Shown: positions 34,633 to 42,329, counted from the first letter of the stretch. The stretch: DNA of 64,000 nt from LGRD01 sp031415135 (GCA_031415135.1 JANORB010000019.1:14253-78252); one strand, 5' to 3'. The notes: generated from the sequence alone by a model not told the origin. Translations and numbers: made by a program.

Positions 34633-35037
34633 TCAGGCCACAGACCCCGGCAATGCCGCAGCTCCAAGAACGGAATCGATCAACACGCGCTCAACCTCGG
34701 TCTGCCAGGGCAGGGAGTGGACGATTTCGTTCAAGCGAATCGCCATCTGCTGGGTGCTCAGCGCGTCGCCTTGGGCGTCGAGCAGCTTCAGGTTGGTGAT
34801 CAGCCCGAGCGGGTCGGCGATCGCGACCACGCCTTGCTGGAGTTGCACCCAGTCCCATGCCACGCCAGCCGACCGCTCGGGTGACGATTCACCCCACAGC
34901 GTCTGCCCGCTGCACAGTCCGGCGCGGTCGCCGAAGGTCAGCACGCGGGTGCCCAGGTGGACGAGTTGCAGTTCGGGTGCGGCACTGGCCTGCCACAATA
35001 GCGTGGGCCACGCGCAGACTATCCATGCGGGAATCAT
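34633..35037 (-). CDS. Hypothetical protein
   Basis: A 134-residue protein from ATG 35037 (MIPAWIVCAWPTLLWQASAA). I do not recognise a domain. It has no signal peptide or clear membrane helix and is mildly hydrophobic, with a plausible alternating pattern (VAWDWVQLQQGVVAIADPL). In-frame sequence extends to 35118 but looks non-coding. It is convergent with fdx and divergent from the LuxR-type gene. A lux-box-like element lies in the 159-base divergent gap, so it might also respond to LuxR. Amino acid composition is protein-like, and the competing plus-strand frames are Ser/Arg-rich shadows. Confidence 0.55.
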   Translation of the reverse strand: MIPAWIVCAWPTLLWQASAAPELQLVHLGTRVLTFGDRAGLCSGQTLWGESSPERSAGVAWDWVQLQQGVVAIADPLGLITNLKLLDAQGDALSTQQMAIRLNEIVHSLPWQTEVERVLIDSVLGAAALPGSVA

Positions 35038-35116
35038 TGCGGACGGGGGCTTGAAGGTTGATCTGGACGGGTTCTTCGGAGTCTCCGACAGTGTGGCGAG
35101 GTTCGACAAGCTTGCC

Positions 35117-35136
35117 ACCTGTAAACCTTGTCAGTG
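35117..35136. promoter_or_regulatory. Lux-box-like element 1, upstream of luxR
   Basis: The 20-bp element reads ACCTGTAAAC then CTTGTCAGTG. It has the lux-box layout of CTGT, 8 bases, then CAG, and is identical at 15 of 20 positions to the element at 35932-35951. It ends 60 bases before the LuxR start and is also 80 bases upstream of the divergent hypothetical gene. No convincing -10 hexamer is seen at the expected distance on either side. Confidence 0.55.
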
Positions 35137-35196
35137 TTCAGCCGCTGTTGCTGAAGTTGATGCGTCAGTCGTGCGCAATTGGGGTTGAGGGGCCGA

Positions 35197-35910
35197 ATGC
35201 TTCAAGGTGGATTCACATCGGTTTTGCAAAGCCGCAGTCGAGCCGATTTTCAGTCCGAGGTCGTTGGGTTCGCGAAGCGGCTGGGATTCGACACGGTCGC
35301 GGCAACCTTGGTGATCGACCATTTTCTGGGCGATGCCGAGTTCATCACGGTCGACAACACCCCGCAGGCCTACCGGGACACGTTTCAAAAGCCGGAGATG
35401 GGGCGCAGGGATCCGGTCACCCAGCACTGCAAACGACAAAGTATTCCCATCATCTGGAACCAGGCCACGTACGTCAGCGGCGGGCAAGGGGAATTGTGGG
35501 AGGAGCAGGCGCGATTCGGCTACCGCAATGGCATCGCCCTGGCGCTGCACATGCCCGAGGGCCGGCATTTCATGGTGGGAGTCGATCGGGACCAGCCTGT
35601 CCCTCCAGACCCCGGCGAGCTCACACGCCTGGTCGCCGACCTTCAGCTCTTTGCGGTCCACGCCCATGAGGCAGCGCTGCGAATCCTGATTCCCGCGCCG
35701 TCCGCGGCTGGTGCGCCTTCGCTGACGCCGCGCGAGCTCGAATCGCTCCGCTGGACCATGGAAGGCAAGACGGCGTGGGAGGTCGGCGCTTTGCTCGGGA
35801 TCAGCGAGAGGACCGCCGTGCTGCACGTCAACAACGCGATGCACAAGCTGGGCTGCGTCAACAAGCATCAGGCCGTGCTCCGGGCATTGCGACTTGGCTT
35901 GATTCGCTGA
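35197..35910 (+). CDS. LuxR-family quorum-sensing regulator without adjacent luxI
   Basis: A 237-residue regulator. The N-terminal autoinducer-binding domain (about 15-160) keeps Asp72 and Trp87, equal to TraR Asp70 and Trp85, and the later YRNGIALALH glycine. The positions equal to TraR Trp57 and Tyr61 are Tyr59 and Phe63, so the pocket is altered. The C-terminal LuxR helix-turn-helix is canonical: LTPRELESLRWTMEGKT, then AWEVGALLGISERTAVLHVNN. ATG 35197 is preferred over TTG 35179. No luxI-type synthase is in the window. Lux-box-like elements lie on both sides, and the next genes encode a leader peptide and its exporter, which it presumably controls. Confidence 0.9.
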   Translation: MLQGGFTSVLQSRSRADFQSEVVGFAKRLGFDTVAATLVIDHFLGDAEFITVDNTPQAYRDTFQKPEMGRRDPVTQHCKRQSIPIIWNQATYVSGGQGELWEEQARFGYRNGIALALHMPEGRHFMVGVDRDQPVPPDPGELTRLVADLQLFAVHAHEAALRILIPAPSAAGAPSLTPRELESLRWTMEGKTAWEVGALLGISERTAVLHVNNAMHKLGCVNKHQAVLRALRLGLIR

Positions 35911-35931
35911 GTGCAGGTGCGGGTCGCCCCA

Positions 35932-35951
35932 TCCTGTAAGACTTGACAGTT
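35932..35951 (+). promoter_or_regulatory. Lux-box-like element 2, upstream of the peptide gene
   Basis: The element reads TCCTGTAAGA then CTTGACAGTT, with the perfect CTGT-N8-ACAG core of lux boxes and 13 of 20 matches to the Vibrio fischeri lux box as I recall it. It begins 21 bases after the luxR stop. A hexamer TGGAAT (35973-35978, four of six matches to TATAAT) follows after 21 bases, the same gap as between lux box and -10 in the V. fischeri luxI promoter. Confidence 0.7.
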
Positions 35952-35983
35952 ACGCCGCCGCTCCGGGTTTGCTGGAATGCGGT

Positions 35984-36006
35984 CTTGCACGCGACCGGCG
36001 TGCAAG
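35984..36006 (+). other. Perfect hairpin at the predicted 5' end of the peptide mRNA
   Basis: CTTGCACGC (35984-35992) and GCGTGCAAG (35998-36006) pair over 9 bp around a 5-base loop. If TGGAAT at 35973 is the -10, transcription starts at about 35984-35985, so the stem would sit at the extreme 5' end of the transcript, 20 bases before the peptide start codon. No T-run follows, so it is not a terminator. Confidence 0.6.
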
Positions 36007-36026
36007 CCCACAACCCTGGAGCACCC

Positions 36027-36191
36027 ATGAAGCAACGTCGTGTACCCTCGATCAGCCCGTCCAACAGCAAACAAGCGCACGTCGCGAAAGCGGCCAAGGC
36101 GCCACCGATTCCGTTGAGTGAAACGGCACTCACGCAAGTTTCGGGAGGCGTGAAAGCGGTTGCCATGCTCACTCCCAAAGGGACCTGGTGA
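36027..36191 (+). CDS. Double-glycine leader peptide, predicted exported 13-residue product
   Basis: A 54-residue precursor starting at ATG 36027 with ribosome site GGAG six bases upstream. A long basic N-terminal stretch (1-27) leads to LSETALTQVSGG (30-41), which matches the double-glycine leader pattern of substrates of C39-peptidase exporters: Leu and Ser at -12/-11, Leu at -7, Val at -4, Gly-Gly at -2/-1. Cleavage after Gly41 leaves VKAVAMLTPKGTW, 13 residues, basic with a C-terminal Trp and no cysteine. The HlyD and peptidase-ABC genes follow at once. The leader is unusually long for the class. It could be a microcin-like bacteriocin or a peptide signal. Confidence 0.75.
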   Translation: MKQRRVPSISPSNSKQAHVAKAAKAPPIPLSETALTQVSGGVKAVAMLTPKGTW

Positions 36192-36242
36192 CATTTCCGG
36201 CAATCGCGGGCGGCATCGTCGGGCCACTCTTGCACTGCGCTC

Positions 36243-37502
36243 GTGGCCGATTTCTTTCGACCTGAATCGCTTGAACACCGACATGGCGACAGGCTGGGCA
36301 GCATTCGGCTGACCCGGCCTGTCTCGTTCGCGCTCCTCACGGCGCTGACGTTCGTGGTGCTGGTCTGCGTCGCCAGCTTTCTGATGCTGGGCGAATACAC
36401 GCGCAAGGCCCGCGTCGCCGGCTATCTTGTGCCGGATCGCGGCGTGATCCGCCTGGTGTCGCCCCAGGGGGCGACGGTGCTCGAAAGCCATGTCGCCGAG
36501 GGCCGCGTGGTTCATCAGGGCGATGTGTTGTTCGTGCTGGCCATCGAACAGGCCGCGCCCACCGGGGACACCCAGCGTGCCGTCAAGAGCAGCCTGGCGA
36601 CCCGCGAGCGCAGTCTTCAAGGCGCTGCCCGGCAGCAGCAGCAATTGGAGCAGGCACGCCTGGCGGCGCTCGATCGCCAGATCGAGCAGGTGCACCGGGA
36701 ACTGGCGCAAATGGGTGCTGAGGCGCAACTTCAGGCTCAGCGGCTGAAACTCGCCCAGGCGGCGCAGCTTCGGCTCGAGTCCTTGCGCCTCGAGAACTTT
36801 GTCTCGGCGGCGCAGGTGCAATCCAAGGCGGAAGAGGTGCTGGCCATACGCGCCCAGGCCCAGGGCCTGGAACGCCAGCGCGCCGCGCATCAGCGTGAAA
36901 TCGGCAGCCTGCAGGCGCAGCGGCGCGAGTTGCCGCTGCAGGCGCAAACCGTGCAAGGCGAGATCGAACGCGACCTGGCGACGATCGCCCAGCAAACGGC
37001 CGAAACCGAGGCGGCGCGCCGCATCGTCGTGCGTGCGCCGCAAGACGGCATGGTCACGGCCGTGCTGGCCGAAGCCGGCCACAGCGTCAACGCCGCCTCG
37101 GCGCTGGCGAGCCTGCTGCCTGCCAACGCAAAGTTGCAGGCGCACTTGTTTGCGCCGTCCAGCGCGGTCGGGTTCGTGCGCCCGGATCAAGCGGTGCTGC
37201 TGCGCTACCAGGCCTTCCCGTACCAGAAGTTCGGCCACCATGCCGGGCGGGTGGTCCAGGTGTCGCGCTCGCCCTTGCAAGCCGGCGAGATGGCGGGGCT
37301 GGCACTGCCTCTTGGCGGCGCGGCCGGCAGCGAGCCGCTCTACCGGATCACGGTCATGCTGGACCGGCAATCCGTCGCCGCCTACGGACAGGCCCAGCCG
37401 CTGGCACCCGGCATGCAGTTGGACGCCGACGTGCAGCTCGACCGGCGCCGCCTGATCGAATGGATTTTCGAGCCGCTGCTGAGCGTCGCGGGGCGGGTGT
37501 GA
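36243..37502 (+). CDS. HlyD-family membrane fusion protein (bacteriocin export adaptor)
   Basis: A 419-residue periplasmic adaptor starting with GTG 36243 (ADFFRPESLEHRHGDRLGSI follows). A short cytoplasmic N-terminus is followed by one membrane helix at about 30-52. Then come a lipoyl half-motif (GVIRLVSPQGATVLESHVAE), a long coiled coil rich in Gln, Ala and Arg at about 105-270, and the second lipoyl half plus barrel domain (IVVRAPQDGMVTAVLAEAGH). The architecture is that of CvaA-type adaptors that link a peptidase ABC transporter to an outer-membrane TolC, which is not encoded here. Its stop overlaps the exporter's start as GTGA. Confidence 0.9.
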   Translation: MADFFRPESLEHRHGDRLGSIRLTRPVSFALLTALTFVVLVCVASFLMLGEYTRKARVAGYLVPDRGVIRLVSPQGATVLESHVAEGRVVHQGDVLFVLAIEQAAPTGDTQRAVKSSLATRERSLQGAARQQQQLEQARLAALDRQIEQVHRELAQMGAEAQLQAQRLKLAQAAQLRLESLRLENFVSAAQVQSKAEEVLAIRAQAQGLERQRAAHQREIGSLQAQRRELPLQAQTVQGEIERDLATIAQQTAETEAARRIVVRAPQDGMVTAVLAEAGHSVNAASALASLLPANAKLQAHLFAPSSAVGFVRPDQAVLLRYQAFPYQKFGHHAGRVVQVSRSPLQAGEMAGLALPLGGAAGSEPLYRITVMLDRQSVAAYGQAQPLAPGMQLDADVQLDRRRLIEWIFEPLLSVAGRV

Positions 37503-39643
37503 GCGCGGCCCTTATCGACACACTGCGGCTGGGGCTGGGCCGCCGTGGGCTGCCCATGCTGCTTCAAACCGAGGCGGCCGAGTGCGGGCTGGCGTGCCTG
37601 GCGATGGTGGCCGCGCGGCACGGGTATCGCACCGACCTGCCCACCTTGCGCGAACGATTTTCACTGTCGCTCAAGGGGACAACGCTGGCCGACCTGGTTC
37701 GAATGGCCGGGCAGCTGCAGTTGAATCCGCGCGCGCTGCGCGCCGAGATGGAGCATCTGCCCGAGCTGCAACTCCCCTGCGTGCTGCATTGGGATCTGAA
37801 TCATTTCGTCGTGCTCAAGGAGGTGCGGCGCGGGGTTGCGGTGATCCACGATCCGGCGCGAGGGGTGCGTCGCATGGCGCTGGCCGAGGTGTCGCGGCAT
37901 TTCACCGGTGTCGTGCTGGAGCTGACACCCCAGCCCGACTTCCGCCCGCGCACCGAGCGCCAGAGCGTCACGCTTGGCCACCTGCTCGGCCATGTCACCG
38001 GTCTCAAGCGCTCGCTGTTGCAGATTTTCGCGCTGGCCTTTGTGCTCGAAGCCTTCCTGCTGCTGTCGCCGTTTTTCATGCAGTGGGTGGTGGACGGGGT
38101 GTTGGTCAGCGCCGACCGCGACCTGCTCATCACGCTGGGCATCGGATTCGGCCTGTTGGTGATGATTCAGGTCGGCACCGGCGCGATCCGGTCGTGGGCC
38201 GTGCTGCACCTGTCGAGCACCTTGAACCTGCAGTGGCTGGGCAACGTGTTTGCGCACCTGATGCGCCTGCCGGTGAGCTGGTTCGAGAAACGCCACACCG
38301 GCGACGTGATGTCGCGCTTCGGCGCGGTTCAGCAAATTCAGCAGACGCTGACCACCAGCTTCGTCGAAGCGCTGCTGGACGGGTTGCTGGTCGTCGCGAC
38401 GCTCGCGATGATGTTCGTCTACAGCGGCTTGCTCACGGGCATTGCGTTGGCCAGCGTTGCAGCGTATGCGGCGCTGCGCTGGGCTTTTTTTCGGCCGCAG
38501 CGCGACGCGACCGAGGAAGCCATCGTCCATGACGCCAAGCGGTCCAGCCACTTCCTGGAGTCGCTGCGGGGGGTGCAGTCGATCAAGCTGTTCAATCGCC
38601 AGGAGGATCGCCAGGCGCGCTTCATGAACCTGGTGGTCGACGCGATGAACGCCAACATCGCCACGCGCAAGCTGGGCCTGATGTTCGACGTGATGCACAA
38701 GCTGGTGTTCGGCCTGGAGCGCATTGCCATTTTGTGGGTGGGCGCATTGCTGGTGCTGGACAAAAGTTTCTCGGTGGGCATGTTGTTCGCCTTCATCGCC
38801 TACAAGGAACAGTTTGCGCAGCGCATCAGCGGGCTGATCGACAAGGTGGTCGAACTCAAGATGCTCAGCTTGCAAGGCGAGCGCCTGGCCGACATCGTGC
38901 TCGCGGCCCCCGAGGCCGAACCGATGGCGGTGCGGCGGCGCGAAGACCTGCCCGCCAGTGTGGAACTCAAGGGCGTGAGTTTCGGATACTCCGACGCCGA
39001 GCCGGCGGTGTTGCGCAACCTGAGCCTGCGCATCGAGCCGGGTGAATCGATCGCCATCGTCGGCCCGTCCGGCTGCGGCAAGACGACCTTGCTCAAATTG
39101 ATGCTGGGCATTCATGCGCCGTCCACCGGCGAGATCCAGGTGGCCGGCATTCCGCTGCGCCAACTGGGCCTGCGCGCCTGGCGCGACATGATCGGCACGG
39201 TGATGCAGGACGATCAATTGTTTGCCGGCTCGATCACCGACAACATCAGCTTCTTCGACCCGCAGCCCGATGCCGCGTGGTTGGAGCAATGTGCGCGAAT
39301 CGCCGCCGTGCATGACGAGATCCAAGCCATGCCGATGGCTTATCACACCCTCATCGGCGACATGGGTGCCAGCATTTCGGGCGGGCAAAAACAGCGCATC
39401 CTGCTCGCCCGCGCGCTCTACAAGCGGCCCTCGATCCTGTTGCTCGACGAAGCCACCAGCGCGCTGGACATCGACCACGAACGTGAAGTCAACCAGGCCA
39501 TTCGCGCGTTGCAGTTGACCCGAATCATCGTCGCGCACCGGCCCGAAACCATTGCATCGGCGAGCCGTGTGGTGGTGCTGCACGAGGGCCACGTGGCCCA
39601 AGACCTGCGCAGCGTGCCCGGCGTCGCCAGCCAGCTGCGTTGA
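37499..39643 (+). CDS. Peptidase-containing ABC exporter (C39, CvaB/LagD type)
   Basis: A 714-residue transporter that cuts double-glycine leaders and exports the product. GTG 37499 overlaps the HlyD stop. The C39 peptidase domain (about 18-140) has Gln23, Cys29 in QTEAAECGLACLAM, His102 in HWDLNHFVVL and Asp118 in VIHDPARG, so it looks active. Six membrane helices follow (about 170-440). The ATPase has Walker A VGPSGCGKTTLLKLMLG, signature SISGGQKQRILLARAL, Walker B ILLLDEATSALD and the H-loop IIVAHRPETI. The intact peptidase agrees with the double-glycine peptide encoded 1.3 kb upstream. Confidence 0.95.
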   Translation: MSAALIDTLRLGLGRRGLPMLLQTEAAECGLACLAMVAARHGYRTDLPTLRERFSLSLKGTTLADLVRMAGQLQLNPRALRAEMEHLPELQLPCVLHWDLNHFVVLKEVRRGVAVIHDPARGVRRMALAEVSRHFTGVVLELTPQPDFRPRTERQSVTLGHLLGHVTGLKRSLLQIFALAFVLEAFLLLSPFFMQWVVDGVLVSADRDLLITLGIGFGLLVMIQVGTGAIRSWAVLHLSSTLNLQWLGNVFAHLMRLPVSWFEKRHTGDVMSRFGAVQQIQQTLTTSFVEALLDGLLVVATLAMMFVYSGLLTGIALASVAAYAALRWAFFRPQRDATEEAIVHDAKRSSHFLESLRGVQSIKLFNRQEDRQARFMNLVVDAMNANIATRKLGLMFDVMHKLVFGLERIAILWVGALLVLDKSFSVGMLFAFIAYKEQFAQRISGLIDKVVELKMLSLQGERLADIVLAAPEAEPMAVRRREDLPASVELKGVSFGYSDAEPAVLRNLSLRIEPGESIAIVGPSGCGKTTLLKLMLGIHAPSTGEIQVAGIPLRQLGLRAWRDMIGTVMQDDQLFAGSITDNISFFDPQPDAAWLEQCARIAAVHDEIQAMPMAYHTLIGDMGASISGGQKQRILLARALYKRPSILLLDEATSALDIDHEREVNQAIRALQLTRIIVAHRPETIASASRVVVLHEGHVAQDLRSVPGVASQLR

Positions 39644-39690
39644 GCCGCGCAACTGCGGCCCACAGGGGTGCCTGCCCCTACACTGGCCCC

Positions 39691-40722
39691 ATGGTTGTTC
39701 TGGGCATCGAATCATCGTGCGACGAGACCGGCGTGGCGCTGGTGCGGGCGCACGGCAGCGGCACGCCCGCGCTCATCGCCCACGCGTTGCACAGCCAGAT
39801 CGACATGCACCAGGCCTACGGCGGCGTGGTGCCCGAGCTGGCATCGCGCGACCACATCCGGCGCGTTCTGCCGTTGACGAGCCAGGTGCTGGCACAAGCG
39901 CAGGCGACGCTGTCCGACATCGACGTGGTGGCCTACACGCGCGGGCCCGGGCTGGCGGGCGCGCTGCTGGTGGGCGCGGGCGTGGCGTGCTCGTTGGCAG
40001 CGGCGCTGGGCCGGCCGGTGATCGGTATCCACCACCTTGAGGGCCATTTGCTGTCGCCGTTCCTGTCCGCCGACCCGCCCGAGTTTCCCTTTGTGGCCCT
40101 GCTGGTGTCGGGCGGGCACACCCAGTTGATGCGGGTCGATGCGGTGGCACGCTATGAACTGCTGGGTGAATCGATCGACGACGCGGCCGGAGAAGCCTTC
40201 GACAAGTCGGCAAAGCTGATGGGCCTGGGCTATCCGGGCGGACCGGCACTGGCCCGGCTGGCCGAATTTGGCGATGCGAGCACGTTTGCGCTGCCGCGGC
40301 CTCTGCTGCACAGCGGCAACCTCGACTTTTCATTCGCCGGCTTGAAGACCGCCGTTCGCACCCAGTTGCTCAAGTTGGGCAGCAATGTGTGCGAGCAGGA
40401 CAAGGCGCACCTGGCGGCGTCGACGCAGCAGGCGATCGTCGATGTGCTGGTACGCAAGTCGCTGCAGGCGTTGCGCGACACCCGCCTCACGCGCCTCGTG
40501 GTGGCCGGAGGTGTGGGCGCCAATGCCCGGCTGCGTGAACAGCTGGGCCTGGAATGCGCCAAACGAAGCATCAAAGTGCACTATCCGGAGTTGGCGCTGT
40601 GCACCGACAACGGGGCGATGATCGCGCTGGCTGCGGCGATGCGGCTGCGGCACGACGGCACGCAGGCCCGGTCCGACTATGCATTCAACGTGCTCCCGCG
40701 CTGGCCACTGGTGGCAGCCTGA
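39691..40722 (+). CDS. tsaD: tRNA N6-adenosine threonylcarbamoyltransferase TsaD
   Basis: A 343-residue Kae1/YgjD-family enzyme that adds threonylcarbamoyl to A37 of ANN-reading tRNAs. ATG 39691 starts the invariant MVVLGIESSCDETGVAL. The metal-binding histidines are in HALHSQIDMHQAYGGVVPE and IGIHHLEGHLLSP. Nucleotide-binding LLVSGGHTQL and the late VVAGGVGANARLRE are present. TsaE, from the same pathway, is encoded at 11129. The gene follows the exporter by 47 bases but is functionally unrelated; read-through is possible. Confidence 0.95.
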   Translation: MVVLGIESSCDETGVALVRAHGSGTPALIAHALHSQIDMHQAYGGVVPELASRDHIRRVLPLTSQVLAQAQATLSDIDVVAYTRGPGLAGALLVGAGVACSLAAALGRPVIGIHHLEGHLLSPFLSADPPEFPFVALLVSGGHTQLMRVDAVARYELLGESIDDAAGEAFDKSAKLMGLGYPGGPALARLAEFGDASTFALPRPLLHSGNLDFSFAGLKTAVRTQLLKLGSNVCEQDKAHLAASTQQAIVDVLVRKSLQALRDTRLTRLVVAGGVGANARLREQLGLECAKRSIKVHYPELALCTDNGAMIALAAAMRLRHDGTQARSDYAFNVLPRWPLVAA

Positions 40723-40726
40723 ACCC

Positions 40727-41890
40727 ATGAGAGTCGACATTCAACAACTCCCCGGCTCGAAGATTCGCGAAGTCGCCAACGCCGCGCTGGGCCGCAGCGA
40801 TGTGCTGGCGTTCTGGTTCGGCGAGAGCGATGAACCCACGCCGCAATTCATTCGCGATGCGGCAACCCGCTCGATCAACGCCGGCGAGACGTTTTATTCG
40901 CACAACCTCGGGCTGCCGGAATTGCGCCAGGCCCTGTCGAACTACGTGGGTGGCTTGCATCGTCCGGTGCCGTGGCAACGCATTGCGGTCACGTCGTCGG
41001 GTGTCAATGCGCTGATGCTGGCGATGCAGGCCCTGGCCGGGCCGGGCGACGAGGTGGTCGCGGTCGTGCCGGTGTGGCCCAACCTCACCGCCCAGCCCGC
41101 CATCCTCGGAGCGCGCGTCACGCGCGTGTCGTTGAGGGTTGACGCCGGCGCGTGGCGGCTCGACCTCGATGCGCTGCTGCAGGCGGTGACGCGTCGAACC
41201 CGGGTGTTGCTGATCAATGCGCCGAACAACCCCACCGGGTGGACCCTGAGCCGCAGCGAGCAGGAATCGATTCTTGCGCATTGCCGCACCACCGGCACCT
41301 GGATCATCGCCGACGAGGTTTATGAGCGCATTCATTTCGCCGACGAAGAACGCCTTTCGCCGGGCTGTGCGCCGAGCTTCCTCGACATCGCCGAGCCCGA
41401 TGACCGCCTGGTCGTGGCCCACAGTTTTTCGAAGAGCTTTCTGATGACGGGTTGGCGGCTGGGCTGGCTCGTCGCACCCGACATGCTGATGGACGCGCTG
41501 GGCAAGCTGATCGAGTTCAACACCTCGTGTGCCCCGGTTTTTGTGCAGCGCGCCGGATTGGCCGGGTTGCACGGCGCGGGCGATTTTGTGCCCGGGCTCG
41601 TGCAGCGGCTTCGAGCCTGCCGCGACACCTTGCTGCCTCAACTCGCGGCCCTGCCCGGTGTGCAGGTGGCCACGCCGCAAGGCGGCATGTACGCGTTCTT
41701 TCGCGTCGAGGGCGAAGACGACTCGCTGGCCTTTGCCAAGCGCCTGGTCACCGAAGCCGGGCTGGGCCTGGCTCCCGGCGTGGCATTCGGGCTCGAGGCC
41801 GAAGGCTGGTTGCGCTGGTGTTTTGCGTCCAGGGACCCCAGTCGCCTGACCGAGGGCATCGCACGGCTGGCGCGGGTGCTCAGGCTATAA
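40727..41890 (+). CDS. Class I/II pyridoxal-phosphate aminotransferase
   Basis: A 387-residue fold-type I aminotransferase starting at ATG 40727 (MRVDIQQLPGSKIREVANAA), 4 bases after the tsaD stop. Markers are NAPNNPTGWTLSR, the ADEVYERIHF PLP-aspartate strand, the Schiff-base lysine in SFSKSFLMTGWRLGWLV and the carboxylate arginine near LRWCFASRD. The substrate cannot be settled by eye; relatives act on aspartate, aromatic or branched-chain acids. The stop codon overlaps a TATAAT hexamer that probably belongs to the rpsO promoter. Confidence 0.88.
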   Translation: MRVDIQQLPGSKIREVANAALGRSDVLAFWFGESDEPTPQFIRDAATRSINAGETFYSHNLGLPELRQALSNYVGGLHRPVPWQRIAVTSSGVNALMLAMQALAGPGDEVVAVVPVWPNLTAQPAILGARVTRVSLRVDAGAWRLDLDALLQAVTRRTRVLLINAPNNPTGWTLSRSEQESILAHCRTTGTWIIADEVYERIHFADEERLSPGCAPSFLDIAEPDDRLVVAHSFSKSFLMTGWRLGWLVAPDMLMDALGKLIEFNTSCAPVFVQRAGLAGLHGAGDFVPGLVQRLRACRDTLLPQLAALPGVQVATPQGGMYAFFRVEGEDDSLAFAKRLVTEAGLGLAPGVAFGLEAEGWLRWCFASRDPSRLTEGIARLARVLRL

Positions 41891-41891
41891 T
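41886..41891 (+). promoter_or_regulatory. -10 hexamer TATAAT, probable rpsO promoter
   Basis: A perfect TATAAT overlaps the TAA stop of the preceding aminotransferase gene, about 150 bases before rpsO. I cannot find a good -35 at the right distance. The leader has a hairpin GGTCG (41936-41940) with CGACC (41951-41955), which could take part in S15 feedback control of its own mRNA. Confidence 0.45.
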
Positions 41892-42042
41892 CCTGGGCTT
41901 TTGCACGCTCTCGGGCGGCAATTGAGCACGGCGCAGGTCGGTTTCACCGGCGACCGCAAGTGAAAAGCAATCGGAACCGCAGCATCTCTGACTCCATCGG
42001 CGTCGGGCTGGCTCGGTTTCATTCCACAGGAAATCGAAAGCA

Positions 42043-42312
42043 ATGACCGCAACCACCCTCCACAAGGCCGAGATCGTCAAGGCCAACGCACGTGGCACCA
42101 ACGACACCGGATCGCCGGAAGTTCAAGTCGCGCTGCTCACCGACCGCATCAACGAGTTGACCCCGCACTTCAAGACCCATTTGAAGGACCACCACGGCCG
42201 CCGGGGCCTTTTGAAGATGGTCAACAAGCGCAAGAGCCTGCTGGCCTACCTGAAAGACCGTGACGCAGAGCGTTACACCGCGCTGATCCAGAAGCTGGGA
42301 CTGCGCAAGTAA
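42043..42312 (+). CDS. rpsO: 30S ribosomal protein S15
   Basis: An 89-residue primary rRNA-binding protein of the small subunit. The conserved core DTGSPEVQVALLTDRINELT, then HFKTHLKDHHGRRGLLKMVNKRKSLLAYL is complete. The ribosome site AGGAAA lies before ATG 42043. It is followed by a hairpin and pnp, the order conserved across proteobacteria, where S15 and PNPase mRNAs are processed from a joint transcript. Confidence 0.97.
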   Translation: MTATTLHKAEIVKANARGTNDTGSPEVQVALLTDRINELTPHFKTHLKDHHGRRGLLKMVNKRKSLLAYLKDRDAERYTALIQKLGLRK

Positions 42313-42329
42313 TCGGCACATCGCGCATG

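Noticed and set aside
35943..35948. TTGACA as a perfect sigma70 -35 for the peptide gene
   Set aside because: No -10 hexamer lies 16-18 bases downstream. The bases are better explained as the right half of the lux-box-like element, with a -10-like TGGAAT at LuxR-type spacing.
35943..36191. An 82-residue version of the leader peptide starting at 35943
   Set aside because: It would start inside the lux-box-like element; ATG 36027 has a proper ribosome site and gives a complete double-glycine leader.
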